Shown: positions 12,960 to 25,350, counted from the stretch's first letter. The stretch is 64,000 nucleotides of DNA from Prinsepia uniflora (GCA_032719365.1 CM064866.1:4011781-4075780), one strand, 5' to 3'. Numbers and translations are program-made. The notes: a model not told the origin generated them from the letters alone.

Positions 12960-13535
12960 GCCCTTGGGTGGGCAACACTATAGACATCATCAGCAAGGAA
13001 GGAGACCACATCAAATGGTTGAACCTCAAAAATCATCAGCCCAGGATCCAAACCAATTTCCAAGTTGCTAGTCTACCAGCCACGGTATTGCATTCTTTGT
13101 ACACATGGGGAAATTTATTGGCAAACCCAATTTCTTTGATTGAACTTGAAATATGGATTTCTTCCTTTTTCTCCAAATTAAAAAAATATAATGCAACCTC
13201 CTCTATTGAAATGTCTCATCTCCTTTTTTTTTTTGGCTACAAAAAGGAGTTTAATTAAATAGACGAATCGAAATGTTTACATCTTTAACTAAGATATCAA
13301 ATAACCAAGAAGGCTCAAAGTCTTCCTATCTAGAACAACGCATAGAGCGTTTTCAGAAAGCAGCCACATCATGAGCTGCTACGTTATGCTGTCAAGAAAT
13401 GTATCTAAACTTGACGCACTCAAATAAGGACTGCATCACCAAAATATCAAAGAGAATTTCTTCAATATTAGTATCCACCCCCACCCATGTCATAACACAT
13501 TGTATGTACCAAGCATTTAGAATCAGTCTTCAAAA
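12960..13535 (-). pseudogene. decayed LINE 3' ends with RNase H-like remnants (unit 1)
   Basis: On the minus strand, 13535-13246 reads, with stops, LKTDSKCLVHTM, then a segment like LFECVKFRYIS followed by QHNVAAHDVAAF. That is the end of a plant non-LTR retrotransposon RNase H-like domain. It continues as a WLFDILVKDVNI-like tail toward an A-rich tract (plus-strand T run near 13222-13231). A second minus-strand fragment at about 13165-12960 contains FPHVYKECNTVAGRLATW, another RNase H C-terminal signature. Stops and frame changes show both are dead. The plus-strand open frame over this region (12968-13258) is a shadow. Confidence 0.65.
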
Positions 13536-13969
13536 ATAAAATCCATATTAACAATACCAACGTCTTATCTGCCCCTTATTGGAAAATCAAAACGAAGATT
13601 CTTGCTAGGAGTTTTCAGCATACATATTTCAATTAGCATGTCTTGCAAGAAGAAAACTTTGTAACTGATTCATTAACGAATATGAGTCATTGAGCTACCA
13701 TTCCTAAACGCTGGGTTAGATCACTTCCAAATGAGTCCAAAGATGAGTGGTGTTTTGATCTTCTTAGTAATTTGTATTAGGAGTTTCGTGCTTTAGTCTT
13801 TGATACTTACTTTAGTTTTGTGCTTTAATGAAACACAAAAGTGGACAAATATGACAAAAGAATAAAGTTTGGAGTGGTGAGTTTGGCTTATTTTGCTTCC
13901 AAGTTACAATTTAAAGAATAATGTTGAGGTCATAGACTACTTTCCTAATATTTTTTTTATACCAACACA

Positions 13970-14685
13970 TAAGGGTGAGTATAAATTTGCTAAAACCGTT
14001 AATCAAATTGCTTCAAATCGATATTTATCCAACGATTTAGTTTTGACCGGATAAAAGTCAAACAGTTTGAAAATTCAAACCACTCCATTAGTAACTGTTT
14101 AGTTTTCGATTTTCATTTTGAAAAACCGTAAAATTCAAACAGGAATATTAAGAAATATATTAATTTTTAGATCTATTATATATCATTACATACAGAAATA
14201 CAACCCAGTTAATGTATTTTGGTTGTTTAATTTATAATATTGTTGTATTTTTGTTGGAATGCTTGAAGTAAATTTGGTAAATGTTGCTGTATTTTGTTGG
14301 TTTTTAAAATATCAAATGTTGCTGTATTTTGTTGGTTCCATTTATAATATTATTGTGTATTTTGTATTTTAGTTTGAACGTTTGAAGAAAATTTGGTTGG
14401 AATGTTTGAAAGTTTGATTCTAAAAATTGTGAATGGTTGAATGAAGGAACCTTAAGATGTTGTAGTTGCGAATGTGCAGTGAGTTCTTATAGTTTACATA
14501 TACTACAATTTTTTTATTATGCCTAAATCGTGTGTATCGATTCAGATTGGATTGTTAGTAAAGGTGATTTTACATGGTATCATTTTCAATTTTATAAAAT
14601 TTAAACTTATCAAATCGTTAAAATTTTAAAGGTTTGGATTTAGATATTGTCAATATCTACACAAGCTGCATCGTTCTCACCCCTA
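13970..14685. mobile_element. non-autonomous hAT-like element (copy in unit 2)
   Basis: Identical by duplication to 12068-12783, with the same termini and the same flanking 8-mers. It does not represent an independent insertion. Confidence 0.7.
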
Positions 14686-14861
14686 CCAATATATGTAGTA
14701 TCTAATGTGGACTACCATGTCATATTTTCTTTGATTTCCATATTTTTCTATTAATTATTAAAAAAATAAGTTGTTTGAAAAGAAAAAAAATAATAATACC
14801 TAATAGATTTTTATTGGTAACAAAAAGAAAACAAGAGAAAACATCCGAAAACTAGAAAATA

Positions 14862-15437
14862 GCCCTTGGGTGGGCAACACTATAGACATCATCAGCAAGG
14901 AAGGAGACCACATCAAATGGTTGAACCTCAAAAATCATCAGCCCAGGATCCAAACCAATTTCCAAGTTGCTAGTCTACCAGCCACGGTATTGCATTCTTT
15001 GTACACATGGGGAAATTTATTGGCAAACCCAATTTCTTTGATTGAACTTGAAATATGGATTTCTTCCTTTTTCTCCAAATTAAAAAAATATAATGCAACC
15101 TCCTCTATTGAAATGTCTCATCTCCTTTTTTTTTTTGGCTACAAAAAGGAGTTTAATTAAATAGACGAATCGAAATGTTTACATCTTTAACTAAGATATC
15201 AAATAACCAAGAAGGCTCAAAGTCTTCCTATCTAGAACAACGCATAGAGCGTTTTCAGAAAGCAGCCACATCATGAGCTGCTACGTTATGCTGTCAAGAA
15301 ATGTATCTAAACTTGACGCACTCAAATAAGGACTGCATCACCAAAATATCAAAGAGAATTTCTTCAATATTAGTATCCACCCCCACCCATGTCATAACAT
15401 ATTGTATGTACCAAGCATTTAGAATCAGTCTTCAAAA
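14862..15437 (-). pseudogene. decayed LINE 3' ends with RNase H-like remnants (unit 2)
   Basis: Duplicate of 12960-13535 with the same broken RNase H-like segments on the minus strand. Confidence 0.65.
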
Positions 15438-15959
15438 TTACATCTATAAAATAACACATTGCACCACCCTTACTGTAACGACCCGTCCCGAATATCGGGA
15501 TGTAATAATATTTAATTGTGATTTACTAATCTGGGATTAGTTGGGCGATTTCGGACGAATTGTGCAAAATGACCGTTTTGCCCCTGGGCGTGGGCAAAAC
15601 GTTGACTTTTAATTCGGATGGTCAAATGGACTTTGACCGATGACCGTGACGTAGTTCGGGAGGTCACGAGTTCATAGACAGGTGGCACGTTCGATTCCGA
15701 CGGTCGTGGTGAAAGTTATGATGTACGGAAGTTCAAGGGCGTTTTCGTAATTTGGACAAATGAAGGGGAAATGTTGACTTTTTGACCGGGATGTCCGATG
15801 GCCGAGGGCCAAGGACCGTTACGGAGGTTTCGTCGATGCGAATCCAACGACAGGCGGCACGCCGAAATCGGACTTCGTACGAGGAAGTTATGGTCTGAAA
15901 CGTGAAATCAGGTAACTGTGTTGATTCTTTTATTCTGAAATGGTGGTTGGAGGACACTT

Positions 15960-15985
15960 GGATGAGTGACAAGTGTCACTCATCC
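15960..15985. promoter_or_regulatory. 26-bp perfect palindrome in the upstream part of the outer LTR
   Basis: Arms GGATGAGTGACA and TGTCACTCATCC are separated by AG, with no mismatch. The same palindrome is intact in the outer 3' LTR at 22625-22650. It could bind a dimeric factor or form a hairpin; neither is shown. Confidence 0.7.
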
Positions 15986-17402
15986 GACGGCTAGATTGGA
16001 TCTTGATCCACTAATCATAAACTATATACTAAAGTTCCACTATGTAATTATTTAGAATTAAAATCCCTGCTTTTGATCTGAACCATCCATCTAACTCCCC
16101 AGATTGCATCACAGCCGTCCATCTCATCTCTCCCTTCTATTTCTGATCAGTCCTCAACCGTGTACACCAAAACTTCAAATTTCTTCTACCCTTAATCCCC
16201 TCCCTATCCACTGAATTTGTGAACGAAAATTGGAGAGAATTGAGTTTGATTCAACCTGGGATTACGCGGGGGATTGACTGGGTGAGAGTGACTGAGAAAT
16301 CGAAAATTTAGTTTTTGGGAGGGAAATTCGAAATGGATGATTTGAGCCGTGAGGATTGAAATTGTTGATTCAGTTCGACTTCTGGGATCAAAACGATCAG
16401 TTTTGCCGCAAGAACGACGAGAAACCGTGTCGGATTGAAGGAGAACGGAGCTTCCATGGCAGCTTCATTTCGAGCTTGAGTTCAACAGGTAAGAGGTGTG
16501 AATTCATCAAATTGATTTTGCAGAAACATCCCTTACACTCTCACGATGCTTACTCTATGAATTAATTTGGAAATCAGGGACGGAATCGGTGAACCCGAAT
16601 TGGAAACCCGTCGAGGATCGATCGAGAGTCGTGAGGATTTGGACCCTAAATTGTGTAATTCGATTTACATAACTTAAATGGTGATTGATTACAAGGGATC
16701 AGTTGAAAGAACGGATGGATTTGATGTCGAATTGGGTGTAATTGGACCGGGTCTATTCGCGGGTTTTTCAACCCGTTTTACAGACAAACGGGTGAGAGGG
16801 ATGACTGTGCGGGTACTGTAGCTGGCGCGTGGCTTCCACGCGCAGCCGCTTGCGGTGGCGCGTGGGGGCGCGTGAGTGCGAATCCCGAGGTATGATCAAC
16901 ATGACTTTTGTCCTATACAATGTAACGAACATTTTGGGATTGGTTTCGTGTCGATCGGACACCGTCTCGATATTGTTCGGGATGTCTGAAGGTTTTAAAT
17001 CGAGTTTAAAAATACTTAAAAATTCGGGAAAATTACGGGACTTGAATAGGATGTTAATGATGAGGTTAGTGATCCTCTAATGTGATTTGAACAGGATTGG
17101 GAGTCCCGGTGATAGTGGTGTGGCCCTGGAAGGCCTATGGCACGCGTATCGAGGCACTCAGTTAAACGGTCTGTGAGTGGACATTGGTTTCATAAATTCG
17201 ATGCATGCTTAACTGTTTTATGATTGTTATAATTATGATTAAATGATTTACTTTGGATATCGGTGAATTTAAAATGATTTCACGTATTTCGAGGTGAATT
17301 ACGTATTTGCACGTAAACCGAGATTTTCTGGATTTTCACCGATTTCCATAAATGTGGTTGAATATGATTTCATGAAATGGTTACGAACTTGAATAAAGTA
17401 AA

Positions 17403-17490
17403 ATCGGGCCAGGGGCCCAGTTGAACTATGAAATCGGGCCAGGGGCCCAGTTAACTTGTGGAATCGGGCCAGGGGCCCAGTTGAGTTCTA
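17403..17490. repeat. GGGCC minisatellite in the outer 5' LTR
   Basis: Three head-to-tail units of about 29 bp share AATCGGGCCAGGGGCCCAGTT. Each core, GGGCC-AGG-GGCCC, is an inverted repeat. The same array has three units in the outer 3' LTR (about 36622-36710). Confidence 0.9.
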
Positions 17491-17765
17491 CATGTGATTG
17501 CGGGTCGGGGACCCTAAAATGGAATTGAATAAATGTTTCATGGTTTACATTTTATATATGTTCACATGCTGGAATCAATAAATGGTTTTGATGATATTTC
17601 GGTTATGGCACGTTTCACGGTATTTGGGCATGAGACCCGTTTGATGAAACGTAACGATCGGTTCGGATTTTACCTATGTATACCTATATGTTTTGCATGT
17701 GGATATCAATAAAATGTATTTAGTACTGCACTGTATAAATCCTTCCATATTATATTGTCTCCTCC

Positions 17766-17955
17766 GGATGAGGTACCCCGGAGAGGTCACGGACGTCTAG
17801 AACGTCCAGCGTCTATGACGCTAAGCATCGGGGATGCTGTACCCGAACGGGGTTCGGGGATTGAACTCGGAAATTGAGACCCGAGTGGCACGCGTAGCCT
17901 TGTGATTGTGACCTTATTGACGTCAAGGACGTCAGACATCAGGGATGTCGGATTG
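17766..17955 (+). promoter_or_regulatory. hairpin cassette in the outer 5' LTR
   Basis: Consecutive perfect short inverted repeats are: GGACGT/ACGTCC (17791-17807), AGCGTC-tat-GACGCT (17808-17822), AGCATC-ggg-GATGCT (17824-17838), CCCGAAC/GTTCGGG just downstream, GACGTC-aag-GACGTC (17919-17933) and GACATC-agg-GATGTC (17935-17949). Stems are 6-7 bp with loops of 2-5 nt. Several also contain ACGT cores, the class of site bound by plant bZIP factors, so a protein-binding explanation competes with an RNA-structure one. Confidence 0.8.
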
Positions 17956-18423
17956 GAGTGTATAGTGCAGTGGCTAAAATTATGGTTGGTTTATATTATA
18001 TGCCTTATGGTTCATATTACTGGATTTATGAAATAACTCTTGGATTGACTTTTGGAAATTGAAACTATGCTTTGGTTTCCGGGCTAAGGCCCTAATGGTT
18101 ATTTCTAAATAAATGTGTGATCATTGGTTTTTGGCGCATGCATATGATTTTACTGAGGGGCATAAATGTCTTATAAATGTTTTAAACAGACTTGTTTATT
18201 TTTGTCCACTCACAGCATTTGTTTTCAATGCCCTTCAGGTTGATTCCGGATACGACTGCAGCAGAGACTTGAGCATCGCACACCTCCTCCATCGATCCTT
18301 ACGCACTCTGGAAGCCCGTTTGGGCAAAGGAAATCGGTTATCCCTTGTTTGACGCCTCTTGTCAGACGGGAGCACGTCACATTCCATGGTAATCCCGGGG
18401 GGATTGGGATGGGTCGTGTCAAG

Positions 18424-18435
18424 TGGTATCAGAGC
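18424..18435 (+). promoter_or_regulatory. primer binding site, initiator Met tRNA type
   Basis: TGGTATCAGAGC begins two bases after the 5' LTR. This word is the standard plant retrotransposon complement of the 3' end of tRNA-iMet. Confidence 0.9.
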
Positions 18436-21400
18436 AGGTTTTGCTCTTTTGTGCGCGAAGGACGAGGGTGTGATGTCTCTTTGGGCTGCAGTTCCGTTGT
18501 CAACCTGATAGATAGTTTTGGGTTTGTATGGTGAATTGGGTGTGTTTGGCCCGATACGCCGTGCATTGATGCGATTCAACCCAGGTGGGGTTGTATTCGA
18601 TTAACTGGTAATGTGGGACCATCGGTTCGGTCATGTGATGATGGATTGTTGTGCCACTCGGCACAGCTGGGTTCAGGGAACCCCATTTGAATAATGTTAT
18701 GGAAAAACGAAACTCAGTTGAGTATTGGTCTATGTTTTGGACCCTAGTAGTGTTGGCTAGTGTGCGGGGTGTTGGTGCATCGGAGTTAGCTGATGACCTT
18801 CGTGGTGGAACCCACGATGGAACCCACGTTGAGTTGATGATTGGATTGGATTGGACGTCTCTACGATGTCAGGACCGCGGGGTCGGTCAGGTTGTGGATT
18901 TTACTGCAGAAGGCAGTTGGGTTCGGGGGAACCCTAGGGTGTGATTTTGGAACCCTAATTTATAATCGATGGACTGGAAAAGTGAACGTTATTTGAGGAT
19001 TTGTGCTGCGGTGAGCGGCTGAGGTCTTGGATGACCATGTGGATGACTCTAGTAAGTCTTATGGGTTTCGATCTACGGATACGGGTATGAAATATGGAAT
19101 CCCATGTTGGATCGAATATTAGTGTGATGTGTGGTTACGGATCTTGACAGCGATGACTGTTGGTCGACAGTTGTGTCGAGATGACTGGCTATCAAAGGTA
19201 TTTTGTGTGGCTTTCACACTTGGGGATCAGGGGATGTTCAGGGAACGTCCATTATCCTGATGTGCCAGTGGTCAAATTGGAGGTACCCATAGTCGTGGGG
19301 TACGAGTGCTGTTACGGGATCGTCGTTCGTAATGAACGGAGATCCAGGGTAACAAGGTTGCACACTGTGTGCTAGCATGGATGTTCGAGTGCTACGTATG
19401 GATGTTGGTATGGTGATACCTTTATGCCAATACTAGTATGGATGCCTGTGTGCTGATACTGGTGTTGATGATGGTGCGTTGGTATTGGTACTAGCACTGG
19501 TGCAGGTGTCAGTGATTGTGATGACGATGAGCCACCAGTTGGGGTGTGACTCTGTCGTGATGGGCAGATGATTGGTATCTGCGACTCAGAGGTGGTTGAG
19601 TCTTGGACTGGATGGGTTCCAGTGGAGGTTGTGATGTGTTGGGATAAGTCCCAACAGAATTATGATGACAAGTGATGAACGGATAAAATGGCATGATTAG
19701 AAATTTGGGGAATCTTGGGATGATGTTCCCTATGTCATGTGTATTGGTGGATTTGGGGAGTTGTTGTCAACTCCGAGATTGGTATGATGGTATACTTCTT
19801 ATATCCCCAGAAAGTACAAGGAAATTATTGGAATTGGAAAAGTCGAGGAAAACCATTCGTGGTATTGATGTGGGATTTTGTGATTTTGAATCATTTGGAA
19901 CCTGAGATTGAACCTGTTTAGGTTGTGATGTGAGACGAAGGCAGTATGGTATGCACATCCAGGCGGAGTTGTGGATTTCCGTTCGGAATCGGGGTGTGTG
20001 CATACATGATTATTGGCGGACGTGTGGTCCGAGTAATGAATTGATTTTGGACACGTGGTGGTCCAAGTGAGGTATGGATGTGGGCAGTCCAGTGGTTGGA
20101 CTTGACATCTCATTGGGAGCATGTCTGTTTCCAACATGGTTGGAACTCCCGTTTCGGGGAGAGTTGTGATTGGGAGACGAGAGGAGTGCTCGTTTCCGCA
20201 TCGGTGATTGGTATTCCGAAGTCATTGGGGTTGACTTCATATTTTCCTGCCGTGGCAGATGATGATTGTTGCTACTTGTACGTTAAGCGTGCATTGGTGG
20301 GTGGACCCATGTTTGGCTTGGGTTCATTGGACACAAGAAGTTTTGTATGATTTTGGATTTGGTGGTGATATGCGTGGTCATCTTTCCACCAAGGGAAATT
20401 TGGCGAAGGATTCAATTGAGGGTGTAAGACCCTACGATCAGCTTCCAGATGGATTGTTAGCTATGGGAGCATGTGTGGATCCTAGGTGGATCTGATTTGT
20501 GATGTTGTCGACTTTGGTCGATGTGACGATCTAGGATCGTGATGTTATTTGTCAGGTGACGTAGCGATGGATATGGATTGTGATCTTGATGATCCAGATG
20601 GGTGGAGAGTTTATCACTCTTACCTTGATATGTGAGTCGTAAATGGCGGGACTGAATTTCTTTTCGGAGTGAGTCCATATGGTTTGTGACTTGGTTGAGT
20701 AGGTTTCCGATGCGGTCGGATTTTGTCAGCCTTTGACGTGTGGATATTGGGATTGGCTTCCCTATGAAGTCAATCGAGTGTTTTGGACAGGCAACCGATA
20801 GATTCAGTTATGTTACGTCTTGATGGACATAAACGAGATTTTGGGTTTTGGAATCGAATTTTTGGGTGACGATTCAGGATTCGATTGCGAAGCTCGAAAA
20901 TGGATTACTGGATTTGGGTACGGAATGATTATTCCAATGCTAGCTTACGGAGTAATGATTTCGGATTCGGATTTGGAAATGGATTAAAAATATGATGTCT
21001 GGGTTCGGGTTCGGGATTTCTTACGAAATTGCGAATTCGGATTCGGAATTGGAACTAGATGACGGGTGGAGTTCGTTTTGTCTTATGTTGATTTGGGCAA
21101 ATGTACTCCATTTTTGGAACGTGTTTGGCTACGACCTAGGTGGTTGTAGGCGGATTGATGAATCGACGTACGTTCAGGGTACGTTGTACGAGGATTGAGA
21201 CTGGTTAGGCTGAGTGGTGCCTAATGGCGGTACATGGGATGTACCAGTGGTGTGTAATTAAACATGTTGGTAATCGGCTTGGTTCCGATATCGTTTGTTT
21301 GGTTGTGATTGTGGACTGGACATTGGATACAGCGCGCTGTGCAGAGTGATTTTGTCGGGTTCAGTGAGTGTATGGGCAGGTGCTCTTGGCCATGGTTGGC

Positions 21401-22110
21401 TAGTGGAACCCTGGTATTGATATGTGTGATCACTGCTGGGCTGGTATTCAATGTGTTCCAGTTACCCCACTTGATGGAGTAAGTTGACGGTATTCGTACA
21501 CTCAGGATGAGTGAATTGGTGGTCAGAGTAACCACGAGTAGCCTTGTGTGATGTTTTCACACCGTGATCTTTCCAGCGTCTTGGTTCGCTGAGAGAGCCG
21601 GTAATTATGGACATTGAGATTATGTTGTGTCGCATGATTGGGCTTGCCCTGCGAATTGAGATCATGTGGTTGATCTTACGCTACATCGAGGGTGATGTAG
21701 TACGTGAGGTTATCACTGACTGGCTGATGGTTGGGGCTTTACTAGGGTGGTAAAGCTTTGTGGTGACAGTTTGAACTGGTGGTGTCAGCATGGACTGACA
21801 AATGAGATTTGGCGACTCCCAATGGGAGCAAAGGTAAGGATATATTGGTAATGGAAGGGAACCGTCTAGCTGAAGAAGTCAGCTAAATGCTTAGGCGATT
21901 TTATCGCGGATCAGGTGATCATTTCCACTCGAGGTGGTCGAGTGTTGTTGCTATTATGACGTATGACTGTGATGGGATGTCTGGGTACAGACGAGGCAGG
22001 TGTTGTCCCAGTATGTGGGTGTACAAGTGTACACAGATGTGTGAGCAAATTGTTTTCCACAAGGTGGTTGTGGAATAAGGAGATTGGTAATTTCGAGGAC
22101 GAAATTCTTT

Positions 22111-22122
22111 AAGGAGGGAAGG
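22111..22122 (+). promoter_or_regulatory. polypurine tract of the outer element
   Basis: AAGGAGGGAAGG lies directly before the 3' LTR (TGTAACG at 22124), the usual plus-strand priming site. Confidence 0.9.
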
Positions 22123-22123
22123 T

Positions 22124-22691
22124 TGTAACGACCCGTCCCGAATATCGGGATGTAATAATATTTAATTGTGATTTACTAATCTGGGATTAGTTGGGCGATT
22201 TCGGACGAATTGTGCAAAATGACCGTTTTGCCCCTGGGCGTGGGCAAAACGTTGACTTTTAATTCGGATGGTCAAATGGACTTTGACCGATGACGGTGAC
22301 GTAGTTCGGGAGGTCACGAGTTCATAGACAAGTGGCACGTTCGATTCCGACGTTCGTGGTGAAAGTTATGATTTACGGAAGTTCAAGGGCGTTTTCGTAA
22401 TTTGGACAAATGAAGGGGAAATGTTGACTTTTTGACCGGGATGTCCGATGGCCGAGGGCCAAGGACCGTTACGGAGGTTTCGTCGATGAGAATCCAACGA
22501 CAGGCGGCACGCCGAAATCGGACTTCGTACGAGGAAGTTATGGTCTGAAACGTGAAATCGGGGAAGTTACGTCTCGGTAACTGTGTTGATTCTTTTATTC
22601 TGAAATGGTGGTTGGAGGACACTTGGATGAGTGACAAGTGTCACTCATCCGACGGCTAGATTGGATCTTGATCCACTAATCATAAACTATA
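22124..22691 (+). repeat. 3' LTR of the outer element, first part
   Basis: It matches the start of the outer 5' LTR, then breaks after CATAAACTATA where the inner element is inserted. It has the roughly 15-bp stretch that the 5' LTR lacks. The LTR resumes at 35242. Confidence 0.95.
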
Positions 22692-25350
22692 TGTAACGAC
22701 CCGTCCCGAATATCGGGATTTAATGCTATTTAATTGTGATTTACTAATCTGGGATTAGTCGAGCGTTTCGGACGAATTGTGCAAAATGACCGTTTTGCCC
22801 CTGGGCGTGGGCAAAACGTTGACTTTTAATTCGGATGGTCAAATGGACTTTGACCGATGACCGTGACGTAGTTCGGGACGTCACGAGTTCATAGACAGGT
22901 GGCACGTTCGATTCCGACGTTCGTGGTGAAAGTTATGATGTACGGAAGTCCAGGGGCATTTTCGTAATTTGGACGAAAGAAGGGGAAATGTTGACTTTTT
23001 GACCGGGATGTCCGATGGCCGAGGGCCAAGGACCGTTACGTAGGTTTCGTCGATGCGAATCCAACGACAGGCGGCACGCCGAAATCGGAGATTCGACGAC
23101 GAAGTTATGGGTCACGGAAGTTTGGTTTCGTTATGCACGCATTACGAGGCGTGGACACGTGGCGTTTTCTGATTGGCCTGGAATTCTGAGTGGGACACGT
23201 GGACCACTAACCTTTAATTATTGGGATCAGATCTGGATTGGTCAGATTGTTTAAAATATAGGATTTAAATAATATAAAGAATTTCCCACTTATTTTTCAT
23301 CTTTTGATCTGGGCCCTTCATCTATACTGCTGATGCACATCCCCACCGTCCATTTCCTTATTCATCTGATACCTCCCTTCCTCATTGTTCATTCTTCCTC
23401 TGCCCGTGAAGAAATCGAACACACACTCACACCAGCCCATCTCCTTTGTGCGTGGGAGTGAGACCAGCTGCTGGTTTGGACGGAAGGACGACGGTGGTGA
23501 GCTGGGAGACGGCGGGAGCCGGCGGAGTGGACGGCGGAAGGAAAAACAGGGGAGGCCGAAAAACTCAAATTTGGAAGTCAATGGAGACCGGTGTTTTGAC
23601 CGTGCTTGAGAGGTGGACGGAGTTCTGGGATCGAACTGGGCGTTTCGGTGGCCACGGTGGTGACCACGGCGGCGAAGGGAGCCTAAACCCGTGAGTTCGA
23701 TTCTCGGGTCAAAAATGGCAGGATGGATTTTACTGTCTTTCGATCGATCTAGTAAACGGGAGGATGACTCAGAGGATGAGACGAGTCTTTTGGGACCGTT
23801 TTCATCGAGAATGGTGGTCGGAGCTGAGTGCAGTCGACGGTGGGTTGGCCGTGAGCTTCTCGATCGGAGAGGTAAGGATCTTGACGTTGTTCCTTGTTTT
23901 TGATTCCACAGAACTGTTGGTTGAACTCTGACGGTCATGTAGGTGAAAACCCCGTCCAAAATGATCCAGTATCGACGGAGAACCGATCGGGTTGGCCCGC
24001 GGGTCACGGTGACCCGTTTACCAGTCGTTCGGGTTGAACAACGGTGAACAGTACCCGGCGCGTGGGTTTCACGCGCAGGGAGTATAACCGGCGCGTGGGG
24101 GCGCGTGTGAGGTAATTCTGGGAAACTTCCAACATGACTTTTATCCTATACATTGTAACGAACATTTTGGGATTGGTTTCGTGTCGATCGGACACCGTTT
24201 CGTTATTGTTCGGGATGTCCGAAGGTTTTAAATCCAGTTTAAAAATACTTAAAAATTCGGGAAAATTACGGGACTTGAATAGGATGTTAATGATGAGGTT
24301 AGTGATCCTCTAAATTGATTTGAACAGGATTGGGAGTCCCGGTGATAGTGGTGTGGCCCGGGAAGGCCTATGGCACGCGTATCGAGGCGCTCGGTTAAAC
24401 GGTCTGTGAGTGGACATTGGTTTTATAAATTCGATGCATGCATAACTGTTTCATGATTGTTACAATTGGGATTATATGATTTATTTTGGATATCAGTGAA
24501 TTTATATGTTTTCACGCATTTCGAGGCGATTTACGTATTTGCACGTAAATCGAGATTTTCTGGATTTTCACCGATTTCCATAAATGTGGTTGGATATGAT
24601 TTCATGAAACGGTTACGAACTTGAATAATGTAAAATCGGGCCAGGGGCCCAGTTGAACTATGAAATCAGGCCAGGGGCCCAGTTAACATGTGGATCGGGC
24701 CAGGGGCCCAGTTAACTTGTGAAATCGGGTCAGGGGCCCAGTTGATTTCTACATGTGATTGCGGGTCGGGGACCCTAAAATGGAATTGAATAAATGTTTC
24801 CTGGTTTACATTTTATATATGTTCACATGCTGGAATCTATAAATGATTTTGATGATATTTCGGTTATGGCACGTTTCACGGTATTTGGGCATGAGACCCG
24901 TTTGATGAAACGTAACGAATGGTTCGGATTTTATCTATGTATACCTATATGTTTTGCATGTGGATATCGATAAAATGTATTTAGTACTGCACTGTATAGA
25001 TCCTTCCATATTATATTGTCTCCTCCGGCGAGGTACCCCGGAGAGGTCACGGACGTCTAGTACGTCCAGCGTCTATGACGCTAAGCATCGGGGATGCTGT
25101 ACCCGAACGGGGTTCGGGGATTGAACTCGGAAATTGAGACCCGAGTGGCACGCGTAGCCTTGTGATTGTGACCTTATTGACGTCAGGGACGTCAGACATC
25201 AGGGATGTCGGATTGGAGTGTATAGTGCAGCAACTAAAATTATGGTTATGGTTATTATTATATGCCTTATGGTTTATATTACTGGATTTATGAAATAACT
25301 CTTGGATTTACTCTTGGAAATTGAAACTATGCTTTGGTTTCCGGGCTAAG
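22692..25350 (+). repeat. 5' LTR of the inner element, first part
   Basis: It starts TGTAACGACCCGTCCCG and runs until CCGGGCTAAG, where an antisense LTR interrupts it. Two CACGTG G-box motifs lie 40 bp apart (23156-23161 and 23196-23201). A GC-rich segment at 23450-23700 allows long open frames on both strands, including a 229-residue minus-strand frame (23318-24007) of low-complexity Arg/Ser/Pro composition that is not taken as a gene. The GGGCC minisatellite has four units here (about 24637-24745). The hairpin cassette lies at about 25021-25210. Confidence 0.93.
25021..25210 (+). promoter_or_regulatory. hairpin cassette in the inner 5' LTR
   Basis: Same order of short inverted repeats as at 17766-17955: GGACGT/ACGTCC, AGCGTC/GACGCT, AGCATC/GATGCT, CCCGAAC/GTTCGGG, GACGTC/GACGTC and GACATC/GATGTC. 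A further copy lies in the inner 3' LTR at about 34581-34770. Confidence 0.8.

Larger units (their letters stand above)
11634..13535. repeat. tandem duplication, unit 1 of 2 (1,902 bp)
   Basis: This unit is followed directly by a second copy at 13536-15437 in the same orientation. The sequences compared agree throughout except for C at 13498 versus T at 15400. The unit contains one hAT-like element and decayed LINE ends on the minus strand. The unit begins ATAAAATCCATATT and ends CTTCAAAA, with no long shared sequence at the breakpoints. Confidence 0.95.
13536..15437. repeat. tandem duplication, unit 2 of 2 (1,902 bp)
   Basis: Second copy of 11634-13535, differing at one noticed site (15400 T). 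After its end the sequence continues TTACATCTATAAAATAAC, which shares a short CTATAAAAT word with the DNA just before unit 1. A short microhomology may have been involved in the duplication. Confidence 0.95.
15474..18421 (+). repeat. 5' LTR of the outer element
   Basis: It runs from TGTAACGACC to GTGTCA. It contains a perfect 12-bp-arm palindrome at 15960-15985, a GC-rich CGCGTGG segment near 16830-16875, the GGGCC minisatellite (17403-17490) and a hairpin cassette (17766-17955). Its first 450 bp and its 3' half closely resemble the inner element's LTR. The intervening region is different, so it represents a distinct LTR subtype. Confidence 0.93.
18422..22123 (+). other. internal domain of the outer LARD-like element (non-coding)
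   Basis: It lies between the LTRs, with TGGTATCAGAGC at 18424-18435 (primer site for initiator Met tRNA) and AAGGAGGGAAGG at 22111-22122 (polypurine tract). No gag, protease, RT, RNase H or integrase motif is present in any frame, and the many short open frames on both strands are not supported. The domain is dense in small perfect hairpins. Examples: 18431-18447 right after the primer site, 19638-19655, 19757-19774, 20047-20066, 20129-20145, 20932-20945, 21926-21944, 22019-22034 and 22055-22075. It is closely similar to the inner element's internal domain (28577-32250). Confidence 0.9.

Noticed and set aside
12968..15160. Two identical 96-residue plus-strand open frames
   Set aside because: They overlap antisense RNase H-like LINE remnants and are identical only because of the tandem duplication.
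22124..22691. A third independent LTR or solo LTR at 22.1 kb
   Set aside because: It is the first part of the outer 3' LTR. Its continuation is at 35242 after TSD CTATA.
23318..24007. 229-residue open frame on the minus strand in the inner LTR, repeated at 32877-33566
   Set aside because: It is GC-rich, low-complexity Arg/Ser/Pro sequence in an LTR, antisense to the element, with no domain. Its repetition only reflects LTR identity.
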